Shown piece by piece: positions 25,202 to 33,620 of a stretch of 64,000 bases of DNA. Both the position numbers and the translations under genes were made by a program. Position 1 is the stretch's first letter. Each line of letters starts with the position of its first letter. The DNA comes from Clostridiaceae bacterium (GTDB lineage Bacteria; Bacillota; Clostridia; Lachnospirales; Lachnospiraceae), in assembly GCA_902363735.1 (NCBI GenBank), contig CABJBA010000003.1, positions 310,001 through 374,000 of the forward strand. The letters run 5' to 3'. The notes under the pieces were generated by a model, which ran no database searches, was not told the origin of the DNA, and saw nothing but the letters and a program-made list of their open reading frames with translations.

Positions 25202-25549
25202 TCAGTCTACCTGTTTTTCCTGCATTAGTGTTTCATAAAATATCGCATCTAAAATTCTAACGGGCACAGGTTGATGAAGATAAATCTGAAGCATGCCTTT
25301 AGGCGTAATTTTATAATCTGCCAACTCTGACTGATGCTCCCGGATAGCTGCTGCCTCAATATTTACATGATCCTGGAAGGGAATTACCCGGACAAAATTC
25401 TTTTTGACATAGAAGCTGGGTAAATTAGCCCAAAGCCTTTGTTGGATCTGAGAAGGAGCACTCTTTATAATATGTTCTTGTATCGTATAAAAAAGTGTTT
25501 GTATTTCATTGTCGTATTTTCCCATCGGAAAAGTAATGTTTGAACACAT
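25202..25549 (-). CDS. DUF1801 (YdhG/iron-chaperone-like) protein
   Basis: The 115-residue protein has an AGGAGG site. The pattern S-Q-I-Q-Q-R-L-W-A-N-L-P-S-F-Y, F-Q-D-H-V-N-I-E, and Y-L-H-Q-P-V-P-V-R-I-L matches small DUF1801 proteins with a frataxin-like fold. The function of the group is poorly defined. The gene stands alone between the Crp regulator (convergent) and the GPP34 gene. Confidence 0.75.
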   Translation of the reverse strand: MCSNITFPMGKYDNEIQTLFYTIQEHIIKSAPSQIQQRLWANLPSFYVKKNFVRVIPFQDHVNIEAAAIREHQSELADYKITPKGMLQIYLHQPVPVRILDAIFYETLMQEKQVD

Positions 25550-25653
25550 AAAACCTCCTGATTGTTAAAATATGAAAATTCGATCGTCCGTCTGCTTTTA
25601 GCTTGTCCTACTACTACTATGGGGCTTTGTCTTGACAATAAACTCACCTCACA

Positions 25654-26313
25654 CTAAATTCCAGAAGTGGAGGTACTGATTATAACAATCCAGGAATCAA
25701 TATAATCTACCAGCTTTTTAACTAAAATACCGGCTTCGCTTTGCTTGACTTCCTTTAATCTGGCATTTAGCTTTTGAACCTCATGCTTAGCAAAATATCT
25801 TTTAATCAAACTACTTTTATTTAGTAATGCGCCTAAAACAACTACCTCATCAGAAATTTTCCCTTGCTCCAAAAATTCTGCCCGGAGCTTTTCAATGACG
25901 TTTGCCACTTCATTTTTATTGGAAATAAAACTCACCTTGTCTTTAAATAAACCCTTTTTGTTTTCAGCCTCTGCACAACCAGCTTTTACAAGGGAACGTC
26001 CCACCAGCCGAAACAGTTCATCTGGCTTTTTAAAATCAAAAGCATATTTTTCAGCAATGGATTCCATTTTCATAGGCTTATTATTCCGAATGAATTCGTA
26101 TATGAAGGCTGTATACGCTTTCTCAGGTGACAACGCCAGATTAATTAATACATTCTTCCTGTCATCAATCTCAATATAGTCTTCCATTAATAATTCCAGA
26201 AGCGTCCCTGCAAGAAGGCAGGTAGAACTTTCGAGAGAACCTGTTAATGTTGTGCTGCCCCTTGGTTTTAATGCGCACAGGAAGAACTCCTGTGTAAAAG
26301 TTAAATTTTTCAT
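25654..26313 (-). CDS. GPP34 (Golgi phosphoprotein 3-like) family protein
   Basis: The 219-residue protein has an AGGAGG site. It begins L-T-F-T-Q-E-F-F-L-C-A-L and has L-L-E-L-L-M-E-D-Y-I-E-I-D, the pattern of the GPP34 family, which in eukaryotes binds phosphatidylinositol-4-phosphate. Bacterial members are mostly known from Actinobacteria and some Firmicutes and have no settled role. The protein is soluble with no signal sequence. The C-terminus is helical and basic. Confidence 0.75.
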   Translation of the reverse strand: MKNLTFTQEFFLCALKPRGSTTLTGSLESSTCLLAGTLLELLMEDYIEIDDRKNVLINLALSPEKAYTAFIYEFIRNNKPMKMESIAEKYAFDFKKPDELFRLVGRSLVKAGCAEAENKKGLFKDKVSFISNKNEVANVIEKLRAEFLEQGKISDEVVVLGALLNKSSLIKRYFAKHEVQKLNARLKEVKQSEAGILVKKLVDYIDSWIVIISTSTSGI

Positions 26314-26581
26314 GGTGTTTTCCTCCTGATTTTAATTAATATGAGTTTTATATTTTCTACTTATTACTTACTGCTTGTAATTTAATCGTAACATAGTTTT
26401 TAATCTTGTCAATAAAAAATTCTATACCATGTCATAGACCTTCTCTGGTCACACAGAGAACTTTGGTTTTCAGTATTGAAAAGCACCATTGCAAAGGACT
26501 GCTTTACGTAAATTTATTTACTTGGGTACAGTGCTGAGGTACAATAAATGATATAATAAATGTGAAATGGAGATTAAATAT

Positions 26582-27076
26582 ATGTTTAAAATGATTGATA
26601 AAAATATGGTTTCATTACGACAATTAAATAAAGATGATTTTATTACAATTGAAACATGGCTGAACAAAGGATACATAAAAAAATGGTATGGTGACCCGGA
26701 GGAATGGCTTGAAGAAATCAGAAATGACAGCGGCAGATTTGATTGGCTCAATCATTATATGGTTCTGTATAAAGATATACCCATGGGATTTTGCCAGTAT
26801 TATGACTGTTCCCAAACCCCCAGGGGGTTTGAATGGGATCATGAGCCACAGGGCACATTTTCCATTGACTATCTTATCGGCGAAGAGGTATTTCTAAAAA
26901 AAGGGCTTGGCAGTACTATTGTTCAACAATTATGCCAGTTGATCATTTCACTGGAAAATCCTGTACAAATCATTGCTGATCCTGTTCCCGAAAATACAGA
27001 TTCCATTATTCTTCTTGAAAGAAACGGATTTATTTTCGACTCTGAAACAGGGCTGTATAAACTGGAAATCAAATAA
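26582..27076 (+). CDS. GNAT family N-acetyltransferase (AAC(6')-like)
   Basis: The protein has 164 residues, starting at the ATG 9 bp after GGAG; an upstream in-frame ATG at 26567 overlaps that site. Features are W-L-N-K-G-Y-I-K-K-W-Y-G near the start, F-S-I-D-Y-L-I-G and the acetyl-CoA loop K-K-G-L-G-S, then N-T-D-S-I-I-L-L-E-R-N-G-F. The closest functional group is the aminoglycoside 6'-acetyltransferase-like GNAT set. Whether it acts on a drug or a metabolite is not decidable from sequence. Confidence 0.82.
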   Translation: MFKMIDKNMVSLRQLNKDDFITIETWLNKGYIKKWYGDPEEWLEEIRNDSGRFDWLNHYMVLYKDIPMGFCQYYDCSQTPRGFEWDHEPQGTFSIDYLIGEEVFLKKGLGSTIVQQLCQLIISLENPVQIIADPVPENTDSIILLERNGFIFDSETGLYKLEIK

Positions 27077-27094
27077 TCAAGGGGGTGAATAAAC

Positions 27095-27166
27095 ATGGTG
27101 AAAATAAATCATTCCGCCTTTTTACACCAATATTCTATCTTATGTATTTTATTATGTGACACATGA
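27095..27166 (+). CDS. Small open reading frame with a strong ribosome site (23 codons)
   Basis: An ATG follows GGGGGTG by 8 bp, and the product MVKINHSAFLHQYSILCILL plus C-D-T is mostly hydrophobic. It could be a leader peptide for the AraC-type gene 70 bp downstream or the decayed start of a lost gene. No family is recognised. Confidence 0.3.
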   Translation: MVKINHSAFLHQYSILCILLCDT

Positions 27167-27236
27167 AAACAGATTGGCAAAAATAGTCGAGAGATTTTTC
27201 TCCTTCAAAGGTAATATAGATGGCAGAGGTGATAAG

Positions 27237-28121
27237 ATGAAAGAACAAATAGAAGCTGTCCAGCGAATGCAGGATTATATAGCAGAACACTTATTAGAAA
27301 ATATTACACTTGCTTCTCTGTCAAAGGTGTCCTGTTTCTCTACGTGGTACTCCCATCGTCTGTTTTTACAACATACAAATATGACGCCAGCCGATTACAT
27401 CCGGCGTTTACGCCTTTCCAAGTCTGCAATTAAACTGCGGGATGAGTCCTGCAAAATCATTGATGCCGCATTGGAACTTGGATTTGGAAGCGTAGATGGT
27501 TACCAGCGGGCATTCTTCAGGGAGTTTGGATGCAATCCAGGCGAATATGCTAAAAATCCCATTCCCCTCCATCTCTTCGTCCCCTATGGTGTCAAATATC
27601 GAATACCCCGAAAGGAGAAACATATGAACTCTGCAAAAAATATATTTATCCAAATCACGGAAAAGCCGGAACGAAAGGTGCTGATTAAAAGAGGGTTTAG
27701 AGCTGCTGATTATTTTTCCTACTGCAATGAGGTCGGTTGTGATGTATGGGGACTGTTGCAAAGCATCAAATCTATCAGCGGAGAGCCTGTTTGCCTATGG
27801 TTACCTCCACAGTATATCTTAGCCGGTACTTCAGAGTATGTGCAAGGTGTCGAAGTCCCAGTGACCTATAATGGAATTGTTCCTGATGGATTTGATGTAA
27901 TTATTCTTCCTGGTGCAAAATATCTGATGTTTAAAGGCGAACCTTTTGCCGAAGAAGATTATTGTCAGGCTATCGCGGAAGTACAGGAGGCTGCATCAAA
28001 ATATGATCCAAAAGTAATTGATGCTCAGTGGGATCTATCCAACCCCCGCATACAACTTGAACCGATTGGAACCAGAGGCTATATTGAACTTCACCCAATC
28101 CTAGAAAGGAGTCCTCATTGA
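27237..28121 (+). CDS. AraC family transcriptional regulator with C-terminal effector-like domain
   Basis: The protein has 294 residues, starting at the ATG after AGAGGTGATAAG; the longer frame from 27156 has no site. The N-terminal 105 residues form two helix-turn-helix units (I-T-L-A-S-L-S and L-E-L-G-F-G-S-V-D-G-Y-Q-R-A-F). The remaining 160 residues resemble the GyrI-like/effector-binding domain, as in SoxS/Rob-type architectures. Its stop overlaps the TTG start of the M28 peptidase gene by 3 bp, so the two are translated together. Confidence 0.88.
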   Translation: MKEQIEAVQRMQDYIAEHLLENITLASLSKVSCFSTWYSHRLFLQHTNMTPADYIRRLRLSKSAIKLRDESCKIIDAALELGFGSVDGYQRAFFREFGCNPGEYAKNPIPLHLFVPYGVKYRIPRKEKHMNSAKNIFIQITEKPERKVLIKRGFRAADYFSYCNEVGCDVWGLLQSIKSISGEPVCLWLPPQYILAGTSEYVQGVEVPVTYNGIVPDGFDVIILPGAKYLMFKGEPFAEEDYCQAIAEVQEAASKYDPKVIDAQWDLSNPRIQLEPIGTRGYIELHPILERSPH

Positions 28122-29290
28122 AACAACTGATGCATATTCTTTGCAGGGAACGGCCAGTGGGGACAGAGAACAACGACGCAGTAAATAATTATCTTGAAGT
28201 ACAGCTTGATATGATGAATTATCACTTGCAGTCGCTGCCCTTTACCTGTACCGTTTGGGAAAGTTCCGCTTCGCAATTAAGTATTAACGATAAAAACTTT
28301 GATATAATTCCCTGTCCATTTTCTGAGGGCTATACCGGAGAGGGGAGATTGGTATTTGCCGATACCCTTGCAGACCTTGAACAAACTGATTGCACAGGAA
28401 AGGTATTACTTTTAGGTGGAGGTCTTACCCAGACACCCTTGCAGCCCAAGAACTATCCTTTTTATTTTCCTGACGAACACAGGCTTCTTATTTCTCTACT
28501 GGAACAGAAGTCACCTAAGGCGGTTATTGCACTGACCGGACGCCATCCTCTGTGCGGCCTGGAGCCATTTCCTCTTTTTGAAGATGGGAATTTTAAAATA
28601 CCATCAGCATATTTGGGACTTTCTTTTTTTGAATCCTTAAAAGAATCTGCCGGACAGCATGTCAAACTGTCTATTCTATCTTCCAACGTATCGCAAAACA
28701 GCAGACAACTGATTGCCACAAAATACGGCTCAAAGAAAAACAGAAAAATTGTTCTTTGTGCACATATGGACTCCAAATATCATACTCCCGGCGCATTGGA
28801 TAATGCTGCCGGCGTAGCGGTTTTAATGGAGACAGCAAAAAAGTTATTGCCGGCAAACTATAGTATAGAAATTGTACCTTTTAACGGTGAAGAGTACTTT
28901 GAGGCTTCCGGTGAACTAAGCTATTTGCAGTACATTAAAGAAAAAGGTGACACGGTAGACTTACTGATCAACATCGATTCTTCCTGTCATATGGGAGCAG
29001 TTAATGCTGTCTCGTTCTATAACTTCAGCGAGCAAAACAAGGAGCTTGCAGTAAAGCTATTTCAACAGCATCCCGTCATAAAAGAGGGAATCCCGTGGTA
29101 CGCGGGGGATCACTGTGCATTTGCTTTTAACGGAACGCCTTGCGTCGCCGTCACTTCTGCTGACCTGTTTGAGGGAGGACTCTTCCACACACATACAGCA
29201 AATGATACGCTTAATTGGGTTGACATGAGCCTGATTGCACCGACAGCAGAATATATCGCTGCACTGGTTCATGCTTTTGACCGAAAGTAA
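28118..29290 (+). CDS. M28 family zinc peptidase
   Basis: The protein has 390 residues and a TTG start with GAAAGGAG 6 bp upstream. Metal ligands and catalytic residues appear in the right order: C-A-H-M-D, G-A-L-D-N-A-A-G, N-G-E-E, N-I-D-S-S and H-T-H-T-A-N-D. No signal peptide is visible, so it is probably cytoplasmic, acting as an aminopeptidase on imported peptides. The substrate is unknown. It is overlapped by the AraC gene, which may regulate it. Confidence 0.88.
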   Translation: MKQLMHILCRERPVGTENNDAVNNYLEVQLDMMNYHLQSLPFTCTVWESSASQLSINDKNFDIIPCPFSEGYTGEGRLVFADTLADLEQTDCTGKVLLLGGGLTQTPLQPKNYPFYFPDEHRLLISLLEQKSPKAVIALTGRHPLCGLEPFPLFEDGNFKIPSAYLGLSFFESLKESAGQHVKLSILSSNVSQNSRQLIATKYGSKKNRKIVLCAHMDSKYHTPGALDNAAGVAVLMETAKKLLPANYSIEIVPFNGEEYFEASGELSYLQYIKEKGDTVDLLINIDSSCHMGAVNAVSFYNFSEQNKELAVKLFQQHPVIKEGIPWYAGDHCAFAFNGTPCVAVTSADLFEGGLFHTHTANDTLNWVDMSLIAPTAEYIAALVHAFDRK

Positions 29291-29311
29291 ACGAGCTTTA
29301 AATTAAGCCCC

Positions 29312-29614
29312 TTATTTTTTTATTTCTTTCCACAAACAAACCGCCATATCGACCCGGCCATCGGGGAGAAAAACCACACCTTCAGCTTTCAGCTTAGCTG
29401 TACGGATTTCCGGAACACCTCCGTCAGCAATTGAACCGTCGGCCATTACCACCCGCTGCCAGGGCAAGTATTCCGGACAGAAACGCATTGCCCGCCCAAC
29501 CTCCCGGGCAGCGCGGGGTCTTCCAAGCATATGTGCGATTCGTCCATATGAGGTCACTTTGCCTCGGGGAATCCGTTCCACAACATCATATACCTGGGTG
29601 AAAAATTGATTCAT
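29312..29614 (-). CDS. Alkyltransferase-like protein (ATL, MGMT family without catalytic Cys)
   Basis: The 100-residue protein has a GGAGG site. It matches the DNA-binding half of O6-alkylguanine-DNA alkyltransferase: G-K-V-T-S-Y-G-R-I-A, R-A-A-R-E-V-G-R-A-M. The active-site P-C-H-R-V is replaced by P-W-Q-R-V, so it cannot transfer alkyl groups. Proteins with Trp at this place bind alkylated bases and recruit nucleotide excision repair. Confidence 0.92.
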   Translation of the reverse strand: MNQFFTQVYDVVERIPRGKVTSYGRIAHMLGRPRAAREVGRAMRFCPEYLPWQRVVMADGSIADGGVPEIRTAKLKAEGVVFLPDGRVDMAVCLWKEIKK

Positions 29615-29658
29615 AATCTTCCTCCATCAAACAGAGCTTCATCAGAAGTATGTTTTAT

Positions 29659-31113
29659 TTATTCTGTTAAATTAATGGTAATTGCTTTAGGTCTTGTCAT
29701 TGCTTCTATGGAATACTTCACACCTTGAGTACCCATGCCGGAAGCTTTTACACCTAAGAAGGGAAAGTGATCCGGGCCTCTTTCTGTTTTGTTATTAATC
29801 TGCACAGTCCCCACCTCTAGCCTTTCAGCGATATAAAAGGCCTTATTAATATCTTTGGTAAATACAGAAGACTGCAAACCATACTCTGATCGGTTGGCTA
29901 TATTTACCGCTTCTTCCATATCCTTCACCCGGAGAACAGGAAGAATAGGTGAAAACGGTTCCTTCCATGCAATTTCCATATCAGCTGTTACCATATCCAG
30001 CAACGTAGGATAAATCAAATTTCCTTCTCTTTTATTTCCCACAATCAATCTGGCACCTTTTGCTATGGCATCCTGAATTAAAAATTCTGCAAAATCAGCC
30101 GCCTTTTGATCGATTAAAGGAGTAACCACCACATGATCCCTTGGATCTCCCACAGATAATTTTTCAATTCCATCTTTCAGCATATCCACTAAACGGTCTG
30201 CCACTTTATCAGTGGTAATAATACGTTTTACCGCTGTACAACGCTGGCCGGAATAAGAGAATGCTCCTTCCACAATATTGGCTGCCGCATATTTTAAATC
30301 AGCATCTTCCAGAATAAGAGCCGCATCCTTACCTCCAAGCTCCAGCAATAAGGGTGTCATACAGGAGAGCTGGGATATATGCCTGCCCACCTCCGTACTG
30401 CCTGTAAAATTAATAAAGTCAATGCCTTGATGGGTTACGATATAATCTCCTATCTCACTGCCCTTACCCGTAACGGTCTGAACAACACCCCTTGGCAATC
30501 CGGCATCCTGTAATGTATTTATAAGATGAAGCGCACTGACTGCTCCTTGTGTGGCAGGTTTTAATATTACTGTATTACCCCCTATCAGCGCCGGTGCTAT
30601 CTTGGAAGCCGACAAATTAATGGGATAATTAAAGGGGGATATGGCTAATACCGTGCCAAGAGGAACTCGTTTCACATAAGATATCTTTTTGCGGGAACCA
30701 CCGGGGAAATTCTCACCGCTTACCGCTATCCCTTCCATACTTTTACCCGCATCTGCTGTAAACCGAAGAAAATCTGCAGTTCTCCTCACTTCTGATACAG
30801 AAGATTTCTTGTCTTTTGCAATCTCCATCATCAGAATGTCTGATATTTCCTCAGACCTTTCCTCCAATAGTTCTGCCGCTTTATACAATATCCCTGCCTT
30901 TTCATATATAGGAACACTGCTCCACAAAGAAAGGCTTTCTTTGGAATACCGTATAACCTCATCAACCTCGTCTTTACTGAGTGCCTGTATCTTACCCACA
31001 AGAGAACCGTCTACCGGTGATGTTATGGCAATGACCTTACCCGATACGGACTCTCTCCACTGTCCGTTGATCAAATTACCATAAACAAGCTTTTCACTGC
31101 ATAATCCAGACAT
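29659..31113 (-). CDS. gapN: Non-phosphorylating glyceraldehyde-3-phosphate dehydrogenase type aldehyde dehydrogenase
   Basis: The protein is 484 residues long; the start is at the ATG after AAAGGAGAG. The aldehyde dehydrogenase frame is complete: F-N-Y-P-I-N-L, N-F-T-G-S-T-E-V-G, L-E-L-G-G-K-D, and catalytic Cys292 in Y-S-G-Q-R-C-T-A-V-K-R. That cysteine context is characteristic of GapN, which converts glyceraldehyde-3-phosphate to 3-phosphoglycerate with NADP. The gene symbol follows this context and is likely but unproven. It stands alone. Confidence 0.82.
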   Translation of the reverse strand: MSGLCSEKLVYGNLINGQWRESVSGKVIAITSPVDGSLVGKIQALSKDEVDEVIRYSKESLSLWSSVPIYEKAGILYKAAELLEERSEEISDILMMEIAKDKKSSVSEVRRTADFLRFTADAGKSMEGIAVSGENFPGGSRKKISYVKRVPLGTVLAISPFNYPINLSASKIAPALIGGNTVILKPATQGAVSALHLINTLQDAGLPRGVVQTVTGKGSEIGDYIVTHQGIDFINFTGSTEVGRHISQLSCMTPLLLELGGKDAALILEDADLKYAAANIVEGAFSYSGQRCTAVKRIITTDKVADRLVDMLKDGIEKLSVGDPRDHVVVTPLIDQKAADFAEFLIQDAIAKGARLIVGNKREGNLIYPTLLDMVTADMEIAWKEPFSPILPVLRVKDMEEAVNIANRSEYGLQSSVFTKDINKAFYIAERLEVGTVQINNKTERGPDHFPFLGVKASGMGTQGVKYSIEAMTRPKAITINLTE

Positions 31114-31245
31114 ATCGCTCTCTCCTTTCCATGACTTCATGATTTACATATGGTTATAATATATCATAAATATGAGAATCCAATACCAATATATCTTCTT
31201 ACTTATATAACAACCAAACAATACGCATATTGAGGTTATGATAAA

Positions 31246-31269
31246 GGCGTGAACATTTCTGCTCACGCC
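31246..31269 (-). terminator. Intrinsic terminator of the beta-propeller gene
   Basis: GGCGTGA and TCACGCC pair around a 10-nt loop, followed on the minus strand by TTTAT. Confidence 0.6.
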
Positions 31270-31313
31270 AAAAATCATTTATTACCGGAATACACACATA
31301 TTGGCTTTCTTCA

Positions 31314-32681
31314 CTATTCAGTCCTGATTACTCTCCAGATGACACCCGTATTTGGAATAAATGCCTCCGTATTCCCCTGAATATTCAATCCCGTATCTAC
31401 AATGTACATTGCTCCGTCAGGACCAAATAACAGTTGGGCCGGTCTCTCAAGACCTCCTCCGCTTGACAAGGAGGAAGGAAAACCATTCCGATTGATGGCA
31501 AACGTACTGATGGTCCTGGATTTCATATCAATTTTAGATATTCTGTGTCCTGCATTTGCATAAGAAATGGAATCACCGACCTGACTATGTATAGTGCTGC
31601 CATATTCAGCAATGTAAACATCTCCATATGGACCGAAACGGGGATTATAGTTAAATTCAAATCCTCTTATAGAAGAATTGGGCGGAAATGTCACATAAGG
31701 CCTTGGGGGAATATTGGGCTGATTTTTTAAAATAAGAGAAGGCTGTACACCTCCGCTAGGCGTAAAACGCGGTGAATTTACGGGGTCGCCTCCGGAATAA
31801 TCCGGCCACCCGTACCACAAATTAGGGGTAATATAGTAAAAGTCATCTGCTGCATTCTCAATTGGCCTGCTTCCCACTGCCTGATAACCGTTATTGACCG
31901 CGTATAACTGACCGCCAAAATCAAATCTTAAGTAGGAGGGATTTCTGAATCCCCATGCAACCTGTTCTAAATTGGAACCGTCCAGATTTGACCTGAGAAT
32001 GCTTCCCGATGCCTTAATATACCGTTTTCTGATTTCATACTCTATATTGGGAATGCCATAAGGAGAAAATGCTCCCGTCAAGGCAATGTCATTGGGCAGG
32101 CCTTCTGTCAGAATATTATTAGTTGCATAGTTTTGTCCATGAAGCATAACATAATCGCCTGTATAATCACACAGAAGCGGAGAAACAGACACCCACTCGT
32201 TGTCATTTCCCACGACACCGCTGTTAGTCACTGTTCCCTGCCCAAAATACAACTTATTATCCGGAGAAAAAGCAACCGGGCTGTTGTAGTTGTCGCCGTT
32301 GCTGGGCAGTCCCATAATGATATTTTGTCTTGTACCATCTTTGTATATTTTTGTAACAAATCCTCTGTGAGATACATAGATCACGCCGTTTAAATAATTA
32401 ATTCCCGATATCGGAATGACAAAATCGTCTGCAATCGTTTCAAACTGACCATTGATCAGCTGTAATATCCGGGGATTGCCGGTGGCCAAACCAGAATCAG
32501 CCACCAGTATCTCTCCGCTTTCATTAAAGACCATCCCTATTGGAGAATTCAGGTCTTTTATAAAAACCTCTATCTGATAACCTCTGACAATATAGATGTC
32601 AGAAGGATTCAAATATCTTTCTGTAAAACCATCATCTTCATTGCAAGAACTGATTTTTCTTCCATTACTGTTATGTAACAT
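31314..32681 (-). CDS. Six-bladed beta-propeller protein, sugar dehydrogenase (sorbosone/glucose) like
   Basis: The 455-residue protein has no signal peptide and a weak ribosome site. Repeated strands such as P-I-G-M-V-F-N-E-S-G-E-I-L-V-A-D-S-G, G-F-R-N-P-S-Y-L-R-F-D and G-P-D-G-A-M-Y-I-V-D-T-G show the glucose/sorbosone dehydrogenase propeller used by PQQ enzymes. PQQ ligands were not verified, and anaerobic Firmicutes generally lack PQQ, so an enzymatic role is doubtful. It lies near four spore-surface-type genes (35783-40572), separated from them by korAB, and could be a spore component. The role is inferred from context only. Confidence 0.7.
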   Translation of the reverse strand: MLHNSNGRKISSCNEDDGFTERYLNPSDIYIVRGYQIEVFIKDLNSPIGMVFNESGEILVADSGLATGNPRILQLINGQFETIADDFVIPISGINYLNGVIYVSHRGFVTKIYKDGTRQNIIMGLPSNGDNYNSPVAFSPDNKLYFGQGTVTNSGVVGNDNEWVSVSPLLCDYTGDYVMLHGQNYATNNILTEGLPNDIALTGAFSPYGIPNIEYEIRKRYIKASGSILRSNLDGSNLEQVAWGFRNPSYLRFDFGGQLYAVNNGYQAVGSRPIENAADDFYYITPNLWYGWPDYSGGDPVNSPRFTPSGGVQPSLILKNQPNIPPRPYVTFPPNSSIRGFEFNYNPRFGPYGDVYIAEYGSTIHSQVGDSISYANAGHRISKIDMKSRTISTFAINRNGFPSSLSSGGGLERPAQLLFGPDGAMYIVDTGLNIQGNTEAFIPNTGVIWRVIRTE

Positions 32682-32774
32682 TGACTTTATCCAGTAATTT
32701 TTTATTACATTATATTCATTTTTAATAAAATTATACAGTTATGAAACATAATGCGACAGGCTTATCTTTAATAT

Positions 32775-33620
32775 TTAAATAAAACTGTGAATCAGGTTTT
32801 CCAGCACGCTTTCATCTCTTTTTTGTTCTACCAGAGGCTGACCTTCTTTTAAAAGTCTGTTTTTTCGGTGAAATTCCGTTTTTTCTTCCCGATAGAGAAT
32901 GCCGGTAGGAATTTTATCACTGACTTCCATGGAAAGTTTAATTGCTTCCAGACGATTTGTCGGGTCATAATCATCTCCAAGAGGGGCTGCCATATTTTTA
33001 TAATAGGCAAAGGTGTTAATCTTGTTGAAACTGATGCAGGGCTGAAGAATATCCACAAACGCATATCCCGGATAGAGAATGGCCTCCTTCATAATACTCA
33101 CCAGTTGTTTTGAATCACCGCTGAACCCTCTTGCAACGAATCCCGCTCCCGAAGCAATTGCCAGAAGTACTGGATTTAAGGGTGACATGCTGTTGCCATC
33201 AGTCTGAACTCCTGTAACGAGCCCTTCATCGCTGGTGGGTGATGCCTGCCCCTTGGTCAGGCCGTATATCTGATTATCGTGAACAAAATGGGCAATATTT
33301 ACATTCCTTCTGATATTGTGAATAAAATGATTTCCTCCTTCGCCGTAAGAATCCCCATCTCCGGAGTTTACTATAACTGTAAGCTTTTCATTGGATATTT
33401 TAGCAGCAATTGCAGCCGGAAGAGCTCTTCCGTGAAGTCCGCAAAAACTGTTGGCACTTAAATATTGAGGGGTTTTCGCTGCCTGACCAATTCCTGCCAC
33501 CATCAGCACTTCATCTGGCCTTATGCCTAGTTCTTCCAACGCCGTTTTAAGGCTGTTTAATATGGAGAAGTTTCCACATCCCGGACACCAGGCTGTTTCA
33601 TAAGTTGTGAATTTATCCAT
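32775..33620 (-). CDS. korB: 2-oxoacid:ferredoxin oxidoreductase, beta (thiamine diphosphate) subunit
   Basis: The protein has 281 residues and starts immediately after the alpha-subunit stop, with AAAGGAGG at the end of the upstream gene. It has W-C-P-G-C-G-N-F, G-I-G-Q and the thiamine diphosphate/magnesium motif G-D-G-D-S-Y-G-E-G-G-N-H-F with N-Q-I-Y-G-L. With the fused alpha/gamma subunit it decarboxylates a 2-oxoacid to acyl-CoA, reducing ferredoxin. No separate delta ferredoxin subunit is encoded. Whether 2-oxoglutarate or a branched-chain oxoacid is used is unknown; the symbol marks the family. Confidence 0.9.
   Translation of the reverse strand: MDKFTTYETAWCPGCGNFSILNSLKTALEELGIRPDEVLMVAGIGQAAKTPQYLSANSFCGLHGRALPAAIAAKISNEKLTVIVNSGDGDSYGEGGNHFIHNIRRNVNIAHFVHDNQIYGLTKGQASPTSDEGLVTGVQTDGNSMSPLNPVLLAIASGAGFVARGFSGDSKQLVSIMKEAILYPGYAFVDILQPCISFNKINTFAYYKNMAAPLGDDYDPTNRLEAIKLSMEVSDKIPTGILYREEKTEFHRKNRLLKEGQPLVEQKRDESVLENLIHSFI

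Noticed and set aside
26441..26460. Hairpin TTCTCTG-N6-CAGAGAA between the GPP34 and GNAT genes
   Set aside because: No T run and no gene ends next to it; too short to assign a role.
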